Positions 1 to 13,400 of a stretch of DNA of 64,000 nucleotides are shown one piece after another. Each line of letters opens with the position of its first letter. The first letter of the stretch is position 1. The notes beneath the pieces are model-generated. The model was not told where the DNA came from. It searched no databases and saw nothing but the letters and a program-made list of their open reading frames with translations. This DNA is from Apus apus (taxonomy: Eukaryota > Chordata > Aves > Apodiformes > Apodidae): assembly GCF_020740795.1 (NCBI RefSeq), contig NC_067284.1, forward strand, positions 100,307,440 to 100,371,439, given 5' to 3'. A program made the position numbers and the translations under genes.

Positions 1-3000
1 TAAAATCCTCAGCTTAAGCTCTAAATCCTTGAGGGAGGAAAAAGAGTCAGCTTTTCTGAAAGAATCTGTGACAGAGTGTTAAACTGTAAACACCCCTGGA
101 CAGCTTTTCTCTTCACACAGGCAGAGCATTCAGCCCGCAACAGCTCAGCCAGCCCACTGTACTTCACTGACTTTTCACTTTCCTCCTACATTCTAACAAG
201 TTGATGTTTCTTCATGAAGCCCACACTTCTCAAATTACTCAGGGGGGAACTTAATTTATCAGTCTGAAGGTCTGGGAAATAACAGAGGCCACACCTCCTG
301 ATTCAGCCTCGATTTGCAAGATTTGCCTTACTACTGGACAATGTGCATTGTGTTTCCCATCAATGTTATTAATTTCTGCTGAGAAGTGACTTATCAGAGA
401 GAGATGACTGAAAAAGAACAGAAAGATCAAAATGTATTCCTATCTAATTTCTTCTCATAGTCTGGTCAGATGTAGTTTTCTATTTCCATTGTTTGGGGTA
501 ATTAAAATAAGTTTCAGTTACTGTATTAGATACAATTCTAGTCAGAAATTCCCCTAGATGATACCTATAGGCAGAATTCTTTAAAATTTATTTACAATGT
601 CACTTCTGTGATACTATGATATAGGTCTGGGCTTTTTTTTTTTCTTCTGCTGGGAAGCACAAGGAAAAGAAACAGTCTTTCTTGGTTCTTTGGGGTATTA
701 TTTTGCTTTGTGGGTTTGTTTGTCTTTTTCTTTTTCCTTTTCCTGGTAGAGCTACTGAAAATTGTAAATCTTGCCTTTGTTTTTCTTGGCCTTGGGTGAC
801 AGAGGAAGATGAATGGAATCTCTGCTGGCACTTAAAGGAGAAAATAGGCAGTGCCTTTAATGGAAATATTTTAATTTATGTTCTTTAGCAGACTGCATTA
901 AAACTTAAAATTTTAAGAAGCCTTCAAGAAAAAAAAACAACACAAAACCAATCAGTAATCAAGCCCAGAATTTTGAGTGTTTGAGTTACAACATTTTTCA
1001 TCTTGCTTACGTTATGAAAAGACTAAAGCAATAGCAGAACACGTTAATTCACTTTGTTTGTCATCCTTTAACATGACTGTATGATGCTTCAGAGAGAACA
1101 GCCAAGATAAGGATCTCTCTGGATATGACTGAGAGAACTGAGTGATGCAAAAAGCAAAGGCTCTGGCGGAGAGGAAGGCTCTTCTTCCTTTAAGGACAGC
1201 AAGTTCAGAGTACTGCTGCCAGGACTTCATACAAAAGGGCAGAATATCTGTCATAGCTTGCATGGATTAGGCCAACATTTGTTAATCGATCTTATTTTGG
1301 AGGGTAGAAGATGCCCCGGAAGAATAATGTGGATCCTTACCAGCAATCTTTCCTTTGAACACTCTGCTCTTCTGCCCACAGGGACAGAAGCTGATGTACT
1401 GGTAAAAATGAAATTATTACCAGTGTGTTATCATTCCTACTTTTGTTAGGCAAACAGTTTCTAATGAAATAAGAACTTAAATCAGCCTTCTTCTCTATTG
1501 TCAAGAATAAATAAAATTAACAAAAGGCTTGAAAGAAAGAGCTTATTAAAAAGGCACCTATTTCTGAAGCAAGTAGCATCATTTGCCACTAGAGATAGAA
1601 ACTTGGATTAGGTGGCTTGCAAGCCTGATCCAACCTGCTAATGTCTACATTCCTATGTTTTATGTACACTGTTTTTTCCCCAATGAGCGCTCAAGATGAA
1701 AATCTGGCTGCATTCAAGGCTTCCATGAGCTGCTGAGCATTTGGATGCAGAGGTTAGCTGTGGTTGTCTGTAGGGACTTCTCATCACCACACGTCTTCAC
1801 AGATCTTGGTTTCAATTGCAACTACAAGCAGAAGTTCCAGAACAGCACAAGACAGTTCCTCAAATTGTTCCTAAAATAGGGAAGTAAAAGAAAGCTGGCG
1901 AGACTTCCAGGGCTAGCACAGACGATAGCCCCATTCACATGCTATGCCATTCTTGTTGAGTGCTCCTGTCACCCAGATTTTTGGGCTTCCCCATCCTTGA
2001 GTACATTTTAAATATAATGTAAGGGGACTATGCTTGGCTGTTCAGAGAACCACAAACTCTCAGGATCAGCCCACAACACAGAAGCCTTCAGCTTGTTTGA
2101 ATGTGTTGCTTGGGGATTCGCTCTGTAGATACCTCAACACAATCAGCATGAAGAAAGGTCAGGGTAGCCCCCTTAAATGGGCACTACATGGCTCAGAACT
2201 ATTATGGACATGAATTATAAATGCAGTCTGCAAATCTGCCCAGGATGTCTGTGGTTTTTTTCCAAGTAGAAACAATAGGATTGTGTAGGCACAAATGCTG
2301 CCTGGCTGTGTTTGTGGATGTCTATGTATGTAACCATGCATTTAGCCAGCCTCCCCAGAATTCAGGTTTTCTTGGTCAATTTGAAATAATTAGATGGAAT
2401 AAAACCAGCTTCTTTAGTGAAATATGGTCACCCACTCCAAAAGTGGAATCCTGCTTTATCACCACCAGCTCAGAGCAGTGGCTGCGAGATTGTCTGTTAC
2501 AGTGGTTGTATACCCAGTGTTGTCTGATAGCCCTGGAAGACCTTCCCAAGGCTGGGAGCACTGTGTCCACTTATTTTAGCTCCTTCCCAGCACAGAATGC
2601 ACAGGATGAGGGCAGGTGGTGTCTGGAGAACCAGTTAGAGCTCCCTGACCTTCCTTCTGGCCCTGGTGTTTGGGGTCTGGATACAACAGCTTCCAAGTTA
2701 GAAAATACTTGTGAAAGACACTTAGTCCTAGTAAGTTTCATACTCTGGAAGGAAGGTTCATTTGGCTGACCTCCTCTGCTCTGCCTCCATGGATGTCTCT
2801 CTCAAGAGACCTCATAATAAGGTGCCTCATATGGCAGAGACAAGAAGCATGGAGAGGTCTGTGAGCTGGTTAGCAGTGTTCCTAGGGACCAGCCAGGATT
2901 TGAGGGGACCTGGAGAAGAATGAGACCACCTTAGCCATGTCTTTTTCTCATCTTGCAAAGTCTTCATCTCTCCTTTGTCCTGAAGGTGAGGAGGTTGGCA

Positions 3001-6000
3001 GAGGTACTGCTGTGCTAACCTTGCAACCAACTGAGGCTGTCATCCAAGGGGATGCTGAGGTACCTCAGGAACACAGAAAGACAGAGAAGTTACCTCAGTG
3101 ACTCGACTGATGAATGCAAAAGGTGTTCAGCATATTAATGCAACCTGTGTGAGTGTCAGCAGTAAGTCACAGAAAAGAATTATCTGTATTTGGGCTGATG
3201 AATACAGGTTTTATCATGTATGTTGTGGTTTCTGAAGGTCTGCAAAGGCTTGAAATCACCTGTGAAAGGTTAAAATCCCCCAAAGAAAAATGTAAAAAAA
3301 TTAGCCTGAAGTCACCCAAAGGTGGTGTTGACAAATAGTTTCCCAGGAATCCAAGAGAAGGTATTTTGCTTCATTTGGGGCTGGTTGAGTGATAAAGCTG
3401 ATAAAGCATGCTGATAAAGCATGAATGTGACAGCTGTAGGCTTTTCTCTCCATTACCAGCTAATATGAAACCCCACCTCTGGCTTTTTCAAATATACTGT
3501 GGTTTGTAATCACTAAGTAGTGAGTCAGCTACTGTGGGGACAACACAAGCGATGGTCATCTCAGTCCTGGGGGAAGATCCACTGGGGCAACGATGACCAA
3601 CATGCCTCAAGAAATGAAGAATTCTGGTCATGGGAATAAACAAGTCAGCAAATTTCTCAAACAGCAAAAGGCACGTAACTGCTTTCAAAAGAGTAACCCA
3701 AGCCGGACCAAGTCACTTGACTGGCAAGAAAATGAAGAGCTCGTTTAAAAGAAACTGAGCATATCTGAGTTGTAGAAAACTTTCCTGCTTGCACAACAAG
3801 CCACCAAGCACTGAGGCAAGACACGGACCCGTTGCCACAGATCATATGATGCTCTCCATCACATGAACCTGCTGTGCAGAGAAAATCTCTCTGATGTGTG
3901 TTTTAGACAGTTACAGATTAGCTGCCATGACACTTGGGGAAGGTTATCTGTCTTCTCCATTTTGTAGGGTTGTTTTCTTAAACCCTTGTTCTCAAGAGTT
4001 AAAGAGAGAGATGGGCACAGGCTCCCAATCTCTTTGTGGCAAACTTTTATCTTTCCATAATCCTGGGTAGGTTGTTGCAATTAAACCACTGTATCTCACT
4101 GTAGATTGTTGTTGCTTATACCTGGTTAGATTAAAGAGACTTTTTTCCCTGTTTGTTTGCTTGCTCAGCTCAGCACAAGGAAGCAGAGCCCACTTCTAGT
4201 TTATCAGCCTCCCACATGCAAACAAAAAGTGTAACGCCTGCCAGTTTCTCTCTAAGGAGGAGGAGACCATGAAGAAATGTCACCAGCAATTGCTTTCCAA
4301 ATCCATAGCAGGCTGGAATATCCTCTCCCTGGCACCACCATTACTCAGTCTTTGCAGGAGCCCCTTGCTGTGATGTGCAATCACAGCTGCAGATTTGCCT
4401 CTGCTCTCTCTCGCTCCTTTTTTTGTCCTTCTGCCTTCTGCTTGGTCAAACTGGAGGCATAAACCCAGATGCTGGCTGGGTCTGGGAGCATGTTGCACTC
4501 ATGGGGCTCTGGGCAAAGCAGGAGAGAGACCAGCTTAGAGCAGCCCCAGTGGCATGATGGAAGCCCAAAGAAGCTGTTACAAAGCTGTCAGGAAAAATCA
4601 GATGTGTGAATCCCAGGCTGCTTTTCTCATAAGGGAGGCATGAGAGTGGTACAGATCCATGCTGCTGAAAGGAACCCAGGGCACTAAAGAGCACAGTGGA
4701 GGCTACTGTTGGGAGAACAGTTTAAGAGCAAGGTGCTGCTGTTTTGATTTAGGTGGAAGGAAGATGGTGGTGTTATTTCCTAAGAGCTGCACAAGGAGAA
4801 TGTCTGTCTTTATCAGGAACTGAAAGAAACACTTTTCTACAAAGAAGAGCAAGAAGAAGTTCTAATTTCACCTCAATTTATTTCTTCATCTGGAAAACAG
4901 ACTCTCTCCAGTTTTTCTCTTGGACTGAAAGAAGTGTGCTACCATTCATGTTGTGTATGCTACTCTGTACTATGTGTTTACCACATGTGTATGGTGGCGT
5001 GGGAAATACTGAACATCTGAGACAGTGGTTTAAGCCCCATTATAGTCCATGGAGAAAAAGAGGCAGGTGCAAGTGCAGAAACCCTCTGAGCTGCCTTATG
5101 TTCCTACTGTAGGACAGGCTTCCTCCCCATGTAGACATGCCTTGCTCTCTCTCTGCACTATGGAGAATCTAGATGACTAATTGGATGCCAATGTTGTCAG
5201 TTTAGACAGAGGAAATAGCCAATGGGTGTTATGCCCACTACCTTGTGCACTGACAGGGACATCTTCTTGGTTCCTCATGATGCCCCCCTGGACTAGCTGT
5301 GTCCACACACAGTGTCAGTTTTTGACTGCATCCTCTTTGCGTGAAAGCTGCTATTTTGTGCTGTGTTTGAACAGCACCTTGAGCAATCATGGATCAGTCT
5401 GTGCTCCTTCAGCAAATCCTTAGTGTTGCCAGACACAAAATTGATTATAACCATCATCCTAAAAAATGAAAGTATGTTTGTCTCACTCTTCTGTGGTTTC
5501 AGTGTTGGGATACCAATGCTAGTGCAAATGGCAGGATGGAGGGAAAAAATAGACATATGTCATAGGTCAGAAACCATGGCAGTGCCTGTCAACATGTCTT
5601 CATAGCGGTGACTGTTGCTGCTTTCTGCCATCCAAGACTCTAGGCCTCTATTCCCAAGGCTCTCCCAGCAATGGTTCCCATGGATGCTCTAAGAAAGCAA
5701 CCTGGAAGTGAGCTCTGGCTTCTCCTCTCTTGTGTGAAGCATGGGCTGTGTCTTGGTGAGCTGTGGATTGTGTGCAGCAAGAAGGCAGCAATCAGGTGTG
5801 ACGAAGAGCAGGAGGTATTTATCTTCAGATGCAGTAGTTCTCTTACCCTTGTCTGGCCCACCAGCTCCCCTGTTGCCACTTTCTGGTGAATTTTTGGTGA
5901 CATTTCACACAGCTGTGCTGGGTTGCATGGTATAGCATTCACCTGTCATCCTATCTGGGGTACATCAGGCTTGTGTCAGAATGTGGGAAATGAAATTAGA

Positions 6001-6399
6001 GGCACCACTTTGTATTTAGACTATGACCACATTATTTTGAACTGATCTTCTTTTCACTGATTTGTAAACAGCCCATGCAGCACCACAACAGTGAGGGCAA
6101 GTTTGCAAGAGGGAGTGTGCTCAAAGGTCTGCATTTGTGGACAGCTGGAGTGAGAAGGGCAGATGTGCAGGGATGCATCTTTTGTGTGCTCTTACCAAGT
6201 GGAAGTGGTCACTCTTCATCATAGGAGACCACAGAGTTGCTTTCACCTCAAAGTTGTCTAAAACCAGTTAAACACCAGAAAGAACCGTTCTTTTAGCAAT
6301 CCTGAATTGCAGGCTGACAGCCCTGAAAAAAAGTGGATGGCCTGTATAAAATCTAGAGAACCACTGAGTTCTCTTTATTTCATGACAGGGCTCACCAGT
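1..6399. other. Intergenic sequence, no gene recognised
   Basis: This is AT-rich, CpG-poor vertebrate intergenic DNA. Its many short ORFs are unrelated across frames and lack splice-site context or any recognisable family. The longest, 2,221-2,769 on the + strand (182 codons), matches nothing I know. A cluster of three GATAAAGC words lies at 3,391-3,420. By synteny with human 6q25.3 this side should lead towards FNDC1, but no fibronectin-type exon is seen. Confidence 0.6.
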
Positions 6400-7421
6400 A
6401 AGTGGCAGCTATGCAATATGGGGCGGAATCTGGTTGGAGGCCTGTGACTAGTGGAGTCCCTCAGGGGTCAGTACTGGGACCGGTGTTGTTCAACATCTTC
6501 ATCAACGACCTGGATGAGGGTACAGAATGTACCCTCAGCAAGTTTGCTGATGACACCAAGCTGGGAGGAGTGGCTGACACACTGGAGGGCTGTGCTGCCA
6601 TTCAGAGGGACTTGGACAGGCTGGAGAGTTGGGCGGGGAGAAATCTGATGAAGTTCAACAAGGGCAAGTGTAGAGTTCTGCATTTGGGGAAGAGAAACCC
6701 CATGTATCAGTACAGGTTGGGGGCTGACCTGCTGGAGAGCAGTGTAGGTGAAAGGGACCTGGGGGTCCTGGTAGACAGGAGGATGACCATGAGCCAGCAA
6801 TGTGCCCTTGTGGCTAAGAAGGCCAATGGCATCCTGGGGTGCATTAGAAAGGGTGTAGGTCAAGAGAGGTTCTCCTCCCCCTCTATTCTGCCTTGGTGAG
6901 GCTGCATCTGGAGTATTGTGTCCAGTTCTGGGCCCCTCAGTTCAAGAAGGACAGGGAACTGCTGGAAAGAGTCCAGCGCAGAGCCACAAAGATGATTAAG
7001 GGAGTGGAACATCTCCCTTATGAGGAAAGGCTGAGAGAGCTGGGTCTCTTTAGTTTGGAGAAAAGGAGACTGAGGGGGGACCTCATCAATGTTTACAAAT
7101 ATGTAAGGGGTGAGTGTCAGGGAGATGGAGTTAGGCTTTTCTCAGTGTTGACCAGTGATAGGACAAGGGGTACTGGGATCAAATTGGAGCATAGGAAGTT
7201 CAAAGTGAATATTCGAAAAAAATTTTTTACTGTGAGAGTGACAGAGCACTGGAACAGGCTGCCCAGAGAGGTTGTGGAGTCTCCTTCTCTGGAGACATTC
7301 AAAATCCACCTGGACGCCTTCCTGTGTGATGTGCTCTAGGTGACCCTGCTCTGGCAGGGGGGTTGGACTAGATGATCTTTTGAGGTCCCTTCCAACCCCT
7401 AGGATTCTATGATTCTATGAA
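6400..7421 (+). mobile_element. CR1 LINE fragment, 5'-truncated, reverse-transcriptase 3' half
   Basis: This is a sense-strand CR1 non-LTR retrotransposon copy cut off at its 5' end. From 6,402 the reading frame encodes the reverse-transcriptase core: a [11 protein letters not shown]-type block, then [22 protein letters not shown], with the catalytic FADD at 6,543-6,554. The frame shifts near 6,870-6,895 and the conserved C-terminal part ([30 protein letters not shown]) continues in another frame to 7,339. The 3' end carries the typical CR1 tail, two ATTCTATG repeats ending near 7,420. 5' truncation and a tail of short repeats without poly(A) are normal for CR1. The frameshift makes this copy non-autonomous. 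The left boundary is approximate. Confidence 0.95.
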
Positions 7422-10400
7422 TATTTAGAGATCCAGGATTGAAAGAGCCTACTGTAAAGACGTCTTCTGGCTTCACACACCTTTGTGTCAGACAAACCTT
7501 TAGTCATTTTTTGTTTCTCTGATCTTAATCTGCCAAAGGAGGACAGGAACACTGCCTTTCTTCCACCTCATCTCTCTTATCATTTGCAACCTGTCTGCTC
7601 CTGGGGGCAATGGCAGCCTCTTCTTAGAAATACCAAAGATCAATGGAGAGCTCCTTTTTGGGCATTTGTTGCTACTTGGATGTGGCTCTGGTGCTGGCCT
7701 CCAAACTCCCTTCTTGTATGATCAAGGACATGACCCTCCACTGTCTCTGCTCAATATTTGCTTCAAAATAAGCAAGGGAGATGAGGCATCTCGCTTCTCT
7801 GAAGTAGCATGAGATCAGGAGTAAGAGGTAAGAGGCACCTCAGGTTCACCTACCCTTTGGCCAGCTGCAAGCTGAGAAGACTCAGAAACTATCTGTGGCT
7901 GTTAGAGCAGGGCCCAGATGATAGATGGACTGTGGCTTGATGACAGAACTCACTGATGGAAGGTGGTACCATCCCCATGGTACCAGATGGGGCCAGGTGC
8001 TGTTACCAACCTTGCACAGTCTCTGCCAGAGGTAAGAGAGGAGCATGCTGATTTGGAATAGCCCCAGTCACCTCCATTGGACATTGCCATGACCACTCTG
8101 AGGAGCAATCCTGACACTGCAGGCCTGGCAGGCATTATATTGTTATGGAGAGACTCCAAATGAACAGCAGCCTTACATTCAGTAGCTGTAAGAATGGGAA
8201 GATGGAAGGGGAAGAGCTGGTCATGTGGATGTCCAGTGTAGGAGCAGAGGTCCTTCACCTTGGGATGGGACCGGGCTGACCCAGGCACACACAGCACCAA
8301 TGGTGCTCTGGGAGAAATCTACTGTCTGCTCAGAGCCAAAGGGGAGGTGAGATTTAGCCTGTTCGCCCTTGGTGATTGATATCCAAACCTGAACCTCCCT
8401 GCTCTCCTTGGACTGTCATCCATGAGGAATTCTTGATCTTTTCAGAAGCAGGATGATGAGCTAGGTGAGAAACACTTTATTTATCCCATGAAAAGTTGCT
8501 GAGCCTCACAATTTTTCAGAAGAAAATTTTGTTCAGATTACACAAAACTCCACTTTCCCAAGGCATTTCCCAAGAAACTGGAAAAAGAAGTTTGAAGAGC
8601 TGCACTGAAATAAACAGTAGTGGGAAAATCAGGCTAGACAGACTCTTAATGTCAGTCACAAACCTACAAATATTGGGCCACTTTCCTGTCTTTTGTTGCA
8701 AACTAATAAAACAGAAGTTAAATTCAGTGGGTGGATTTCAGTTGCAACATCATTCTCCGTGATGTCAGTTTATGGATATGTTAAGCCTCTAAGAAGAACA
8801 TCTCCAGAAACTGCAGAAGTAATGGCCCTCCTGCCTCTCTTATGAAACACATTCCAGGAAATCATGAGGGAAATAATATGTCTAGTGAGGAATCCATTTC
8901 CTGGAAAAAGCCCTCAGGCTGGATGTGCCAAAGACAGAACAAAACTCAACAGTGTGGAGGGGAAACATAATCACATAAAGCTGTCTGATAACCCCATATA
9001 TCAATGCAGAAATAAAAGTGTGCTAAAAAACATCTCATGAGTTGCAATGAGATATATTCAAAATTTTGAAATAAGAAAGATCTAAAATATTTATCTTCAG
9101 CCCACTCCTTATGCACTGATTTCATATCCAGAATGAGACAGGGACCTTATGAAAAAAATCTATGTAGTCATATGACCAGAGTTTATTATGAGAGTACATG
9201 GAGTCAAGGCAACTTATCTGGGTTTGCCCATGCAACCATAAAGTGGACACTTCCCAGTGATTTCCTAGTTTGACTAGGCAATCGAGTTCATTTCTTCAAT
9301 TTAATTACACAGGTCTTCGTTAGAGGAAAACCAGAAGCACCTTTGTTGCTTTGTTGTGCAGGCACACACATCCTTTCACTTTGAATTTCATTGTTTGTGA
9401 GCCTGAGTTTGAAAGCTGGGGCTTCCAAGTCCCTGGCAATTAGCTATGTTTATAAATCTAAATGCAAGAAAAGTGACTAGCCAGCTAAAGCAAAGTCCAG
9501 GGAGATGGCCATAAATGGACAGCATTCCCACCAAAGCCATAGATTCTCATTTCCCTTCTGTTTTGAGATAAAAGTGTCCACAAATGGGAGAAAAAGGGAA
9601 AAGTGAGAGTTAATAAAGAAAACCTACAGGCCATTGCTCCTGGCCCAGGAGCAATATGTTCCACAGTACAGGTGGAAGTTCTACAACTGACTAAACCATT
9701 TTCCCTCCTCCCTGCTCTGTTGCAGCCCACTTGACAGCTGTCAGATGGCTTCTCATCACAGTGGCTGCTGTTGTTGCTGATTGGTACTGATGGGAACCTT
9801 GCCTTCAGTGTTCCTGCGTGTAATTGTTATTTGGACAGGCCAACAAAGCACTCACAAGACAACCCAAGCTTGGGAAGGTCTTTGACAATGTTTGGTACTT
9901 CCTACCCTCCCAAAAGCCAAGTGGACTTTAAGAAAATAATGCAAAGGTATTTGTATCACTCTGTAGCTTTTCATATGGTGAACAGCAAAGACATTGAGAA
10001 AGTCTGTGGGTCACTCAGATGAAAGATTTTAAGATTCCTATATAGCAAAAACAGGGATCACAATCAATTCCCCCATAAAATGTCTTTAGCCCCGTTCTAC
10101 AGAGAGCTACAGTCAACGGGTACTTTGAAGATTTGTTACGAGCTGCTCTTAAGTTGAAGTGTAACCATTCCTTGAGGTAGTGAGAGAAGTGTAAGCATAC
10201 ACACACTCTACCCTAAGACAGCTGGTTAGTAGGAATCAGGTCAGCCAGAAGTAATGGGGTGAAGCCCAGCAACAGCTGGGGAGTCTGTAGTTGTCCTGGT
10301 TTGAGCAGGACAGTAGGACAAGTCAGCTGTGACATGTGCAAGTGCTATTGTCCATAACCAGCTGATACAATACAGATAGATCCAAACACCTCCTAAATTC

Positions 10401-13400
10401 CCATAAGACCTCAGCAGGATTTGTATTTTACACTTTGCAATATAATAGTACTTATTAAAGAACATGGTACTTTCCTCATTTTCCTGTGGGCAAGTACATC
10501 ACTTTTAATGCATCAGGTTATTGGAGAAGGAATGTCTTCTGCCCATGCACAAGATTATTAGCATGTCAAAGTCCTGTTAAAGGTTTATACCATGTGGCAC
10601 CACGGTGGAGATGTGCCAAGGGATCTCAGTGATCCAATGCCCACTTACAGTAAAGAAAATTTCACTAAAGGAAAGGTCTTGCTGAGGCCACTTCAATTAG
10701 TTCAAGGCAGAGTTCATTCAGAGCAGAGTTCCACTAAAGATACAGTGAAATCTCATAATTCTTAAGATTTTGGCTGGCAGTAGATCTTTGAATCATACTA
10801 ATTGTTTTAGAGACCAGTCATTGCCTAAAGCTTGATTGAAGCACCATTTGGAGCAACTTGTCTCTGAAACCCAGCTTTGCAGCATTCCTGTGGAGTATTT
10901 CTGTGACAACTCAAACCAAAGCCTAGATGCTGATCCCTGTCCCTTTCTCTCTGTGTCCCCAAACCTGGCATTCCAGGCAAACACCCTGATATTACATCCA
11001 TCCTCTATAATTATCAGATGCAGCTTAGATCATGCTGCTACCATCTGTTTTCTGCAGAAATGATTCAAGAAGTACATCATGTAGACTCTCTGCACATCCT
11101 TTCACTGGTACTGAGAACAAAAGGGATCACAATGAAAAAAGCACTGCCCAAGCACAGGTCAGTTTTACCTCAGCCGTGCTCAGTGCACAGTGCTCATGAA
11201 GAAGAGCAAACTGAAAGGAGTTACACCTCACACTGCCAGAGCCTGTCTGCCCTCTTCCTTACTGTGATCTCATCCAAAATTTGCCAAAGCAGTTATTTTC
11301 CCAACTCCCACTTAAAATCAGGGAGAGAAGGTTATTAAAAAGGCAATAAGTCCCTAAGTATCTTTGAGGATGTGGTCCTTGAATCTACTTCCTCAGCAGA
11401 GCCCTTGGTGGTAACTCCCCATCACAACATTGCCCACAGCCTCCAAGGCCAGCTCCAGCCTCTTCCTGCTGAGATGGTGCAGAAGTCATGGCAAAGGAGG
11501 TAAAATCCCACAAATGGGCAAATGCTGTTTCCATTCCTTCTTCTCTTTTAAGGAACGGAGACCAGGGCGGCACCCTGACAGTATAAAGTAGAGGCCTTCA
11601 CAACATTGTGAAGGAGTCTGTGGTTTCTAATGGAAATCCCCCATTTCCAGGACAGAACTTTTTACTAAAAGTGATAGCATATTTTGTGACAGCAGGCTTT
11701 GAAAGGTGTTCTCTCATAAAGGCACAAGCCAACACCAAAAACCTGGGATTCTTCCCCTTTTTGATCGCCATTTATCCCACTTTAATTTTTAATGCCACCT
11801 AAATCAGAATGCTGGCATTTTATACCTAGGGTGCATGGAGAGCCAGGCTGCAGGGAATGGGCCTTTTTCACTTAAAGCTGCATTGATACAGAAACAGCCG
11901 CACAAACCACTGTGAGGGAAGGCATTTTTGGCGGGAAAATTCATTCTGCAAAACCACTGGTATCTTAACACATCGAGAAAAAGAGAAACAACAAAAAATG
12001 TATTTTGAGGAACTAAAACTAGGGTCTGCTAGCAATAATAAAGAACAAAAAAAAGAGAAGGAAGATTAAAAATATCCCACAGAATCTGACTGTAATTTCC
12101 TTTTAGAAGATTACCTCTATGTAAGAAATTAAGCAACTATTTGATGAAAATTGTTTAGTTTTGTTTTTTTTTTTTTCAATCAGTACAGCATAATTCAGCA
12201 TTTAGAAACTAAACTGGAAAATACAGGCATCTTTTTAACTTAGTTTTATTTTAAAATTACTTTATCTACATAGAACACTGGCCAAACCCCAGACAAAATT
12301 CACTAAGGTAAAATAAGCAGAAATCACTGTTTGACCAAAGAGAGGATACTGTTCCTATTTGTTATTGGATTCTTCCTGTACTATTAAAAATAGGTCATCT
12401 TTGGGGTATAAAATAGGCTTTTGTCTTGTGGTGGGGTACCCTGGTGTACTGAACGTGGCAGAGGGGAATTTAAAGCTCTGAAGTGAAGTTTAAGCCCAAA
12501 CACCATTGATTTTCACTTACTTATGATGAGAGTAGGGGAAAGCAACAAACCTAATAGTTACAAGGAGAAACCAATTATTTCTGTCTTGGTACCAAAGGTG
12601 TGCAGCTCAGACTGCAGCTCAGCATGTTCAACTAAGCAATTGCTCATGCTCCTTGCTGAAAAGTGATGACCTTAATCAAGTGCATTGATACACTGATCAT
12701 CTCATTGTTCACACAGATGGTGCCACACTGGTGGTAAGGGATATTCCTGGGTTGTCATTAGGATTTAGAGCAAGAAGTCTGCCTCCATATGTACATCTCT
12801 CCAGTCACCACCTTAGTGTTTTTTTAAGAAGATTAAAGCTGAAGTTTACAAAAATTGGCAGCTACTTCTTACCTTTAGCACTTCTTGTATGTTGAACATT
12901 CAAGAAGTTCTTGTGTATTTTGACAACCCTTAGGACATGTATTTGATGACAGAGGCACACCTTGGCACAGGCCTGGCTGAGACATAGAATGGGCTGTCTG
13001 TCTAACCACCTTCCACCCTTCATTTCCTTATATTTTCGTAGCTCAAAATCTGAATGAAGTCACCGAAGCTTTATCTGAAAATCTGATTATGATTTTCTGG
13101 AAACAGTGGAACCAAGCGTGTGACATTTCCTGCAGGCTTGTGTCCTTTGTGCCCTGACCCACCTCTCTGCAAAGACCTTGATCTCCACCATGCTTATATG
13201 CCATTTCTCTCAGGCACACCACAGCTCGCCCAGAGCTGTGTACAGGCACAGTGACTGGGTGGCCATGATGCACATGCTGATCTGATAAGCCACCCAAGAC
13301 TGTTTAATTACTTTTTCCTCAGGGAAGAAAATCCCCACTGATTTTGAAAATACTTGTAGGAAATTAAGTGGCCTGGGGAAGAGTTGCTCACTTGCCTGTT

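Noticed and set aside
2221-2769. 182-codon + strand ORF containing a PKVES-like stretch
   Set aside because: It faintly recalls the C-terminal motif of rRNA adenine dimethylases, but there is no methyltransferase fold around it and no splice context, so it is coincidence.
10290-10350. TTGTCCTGGTTTGAGC segment reminiscent of some avian repeat consensus
   Set aside because: I could not extend the similarity to define an element. A repeat-library search would be needed.
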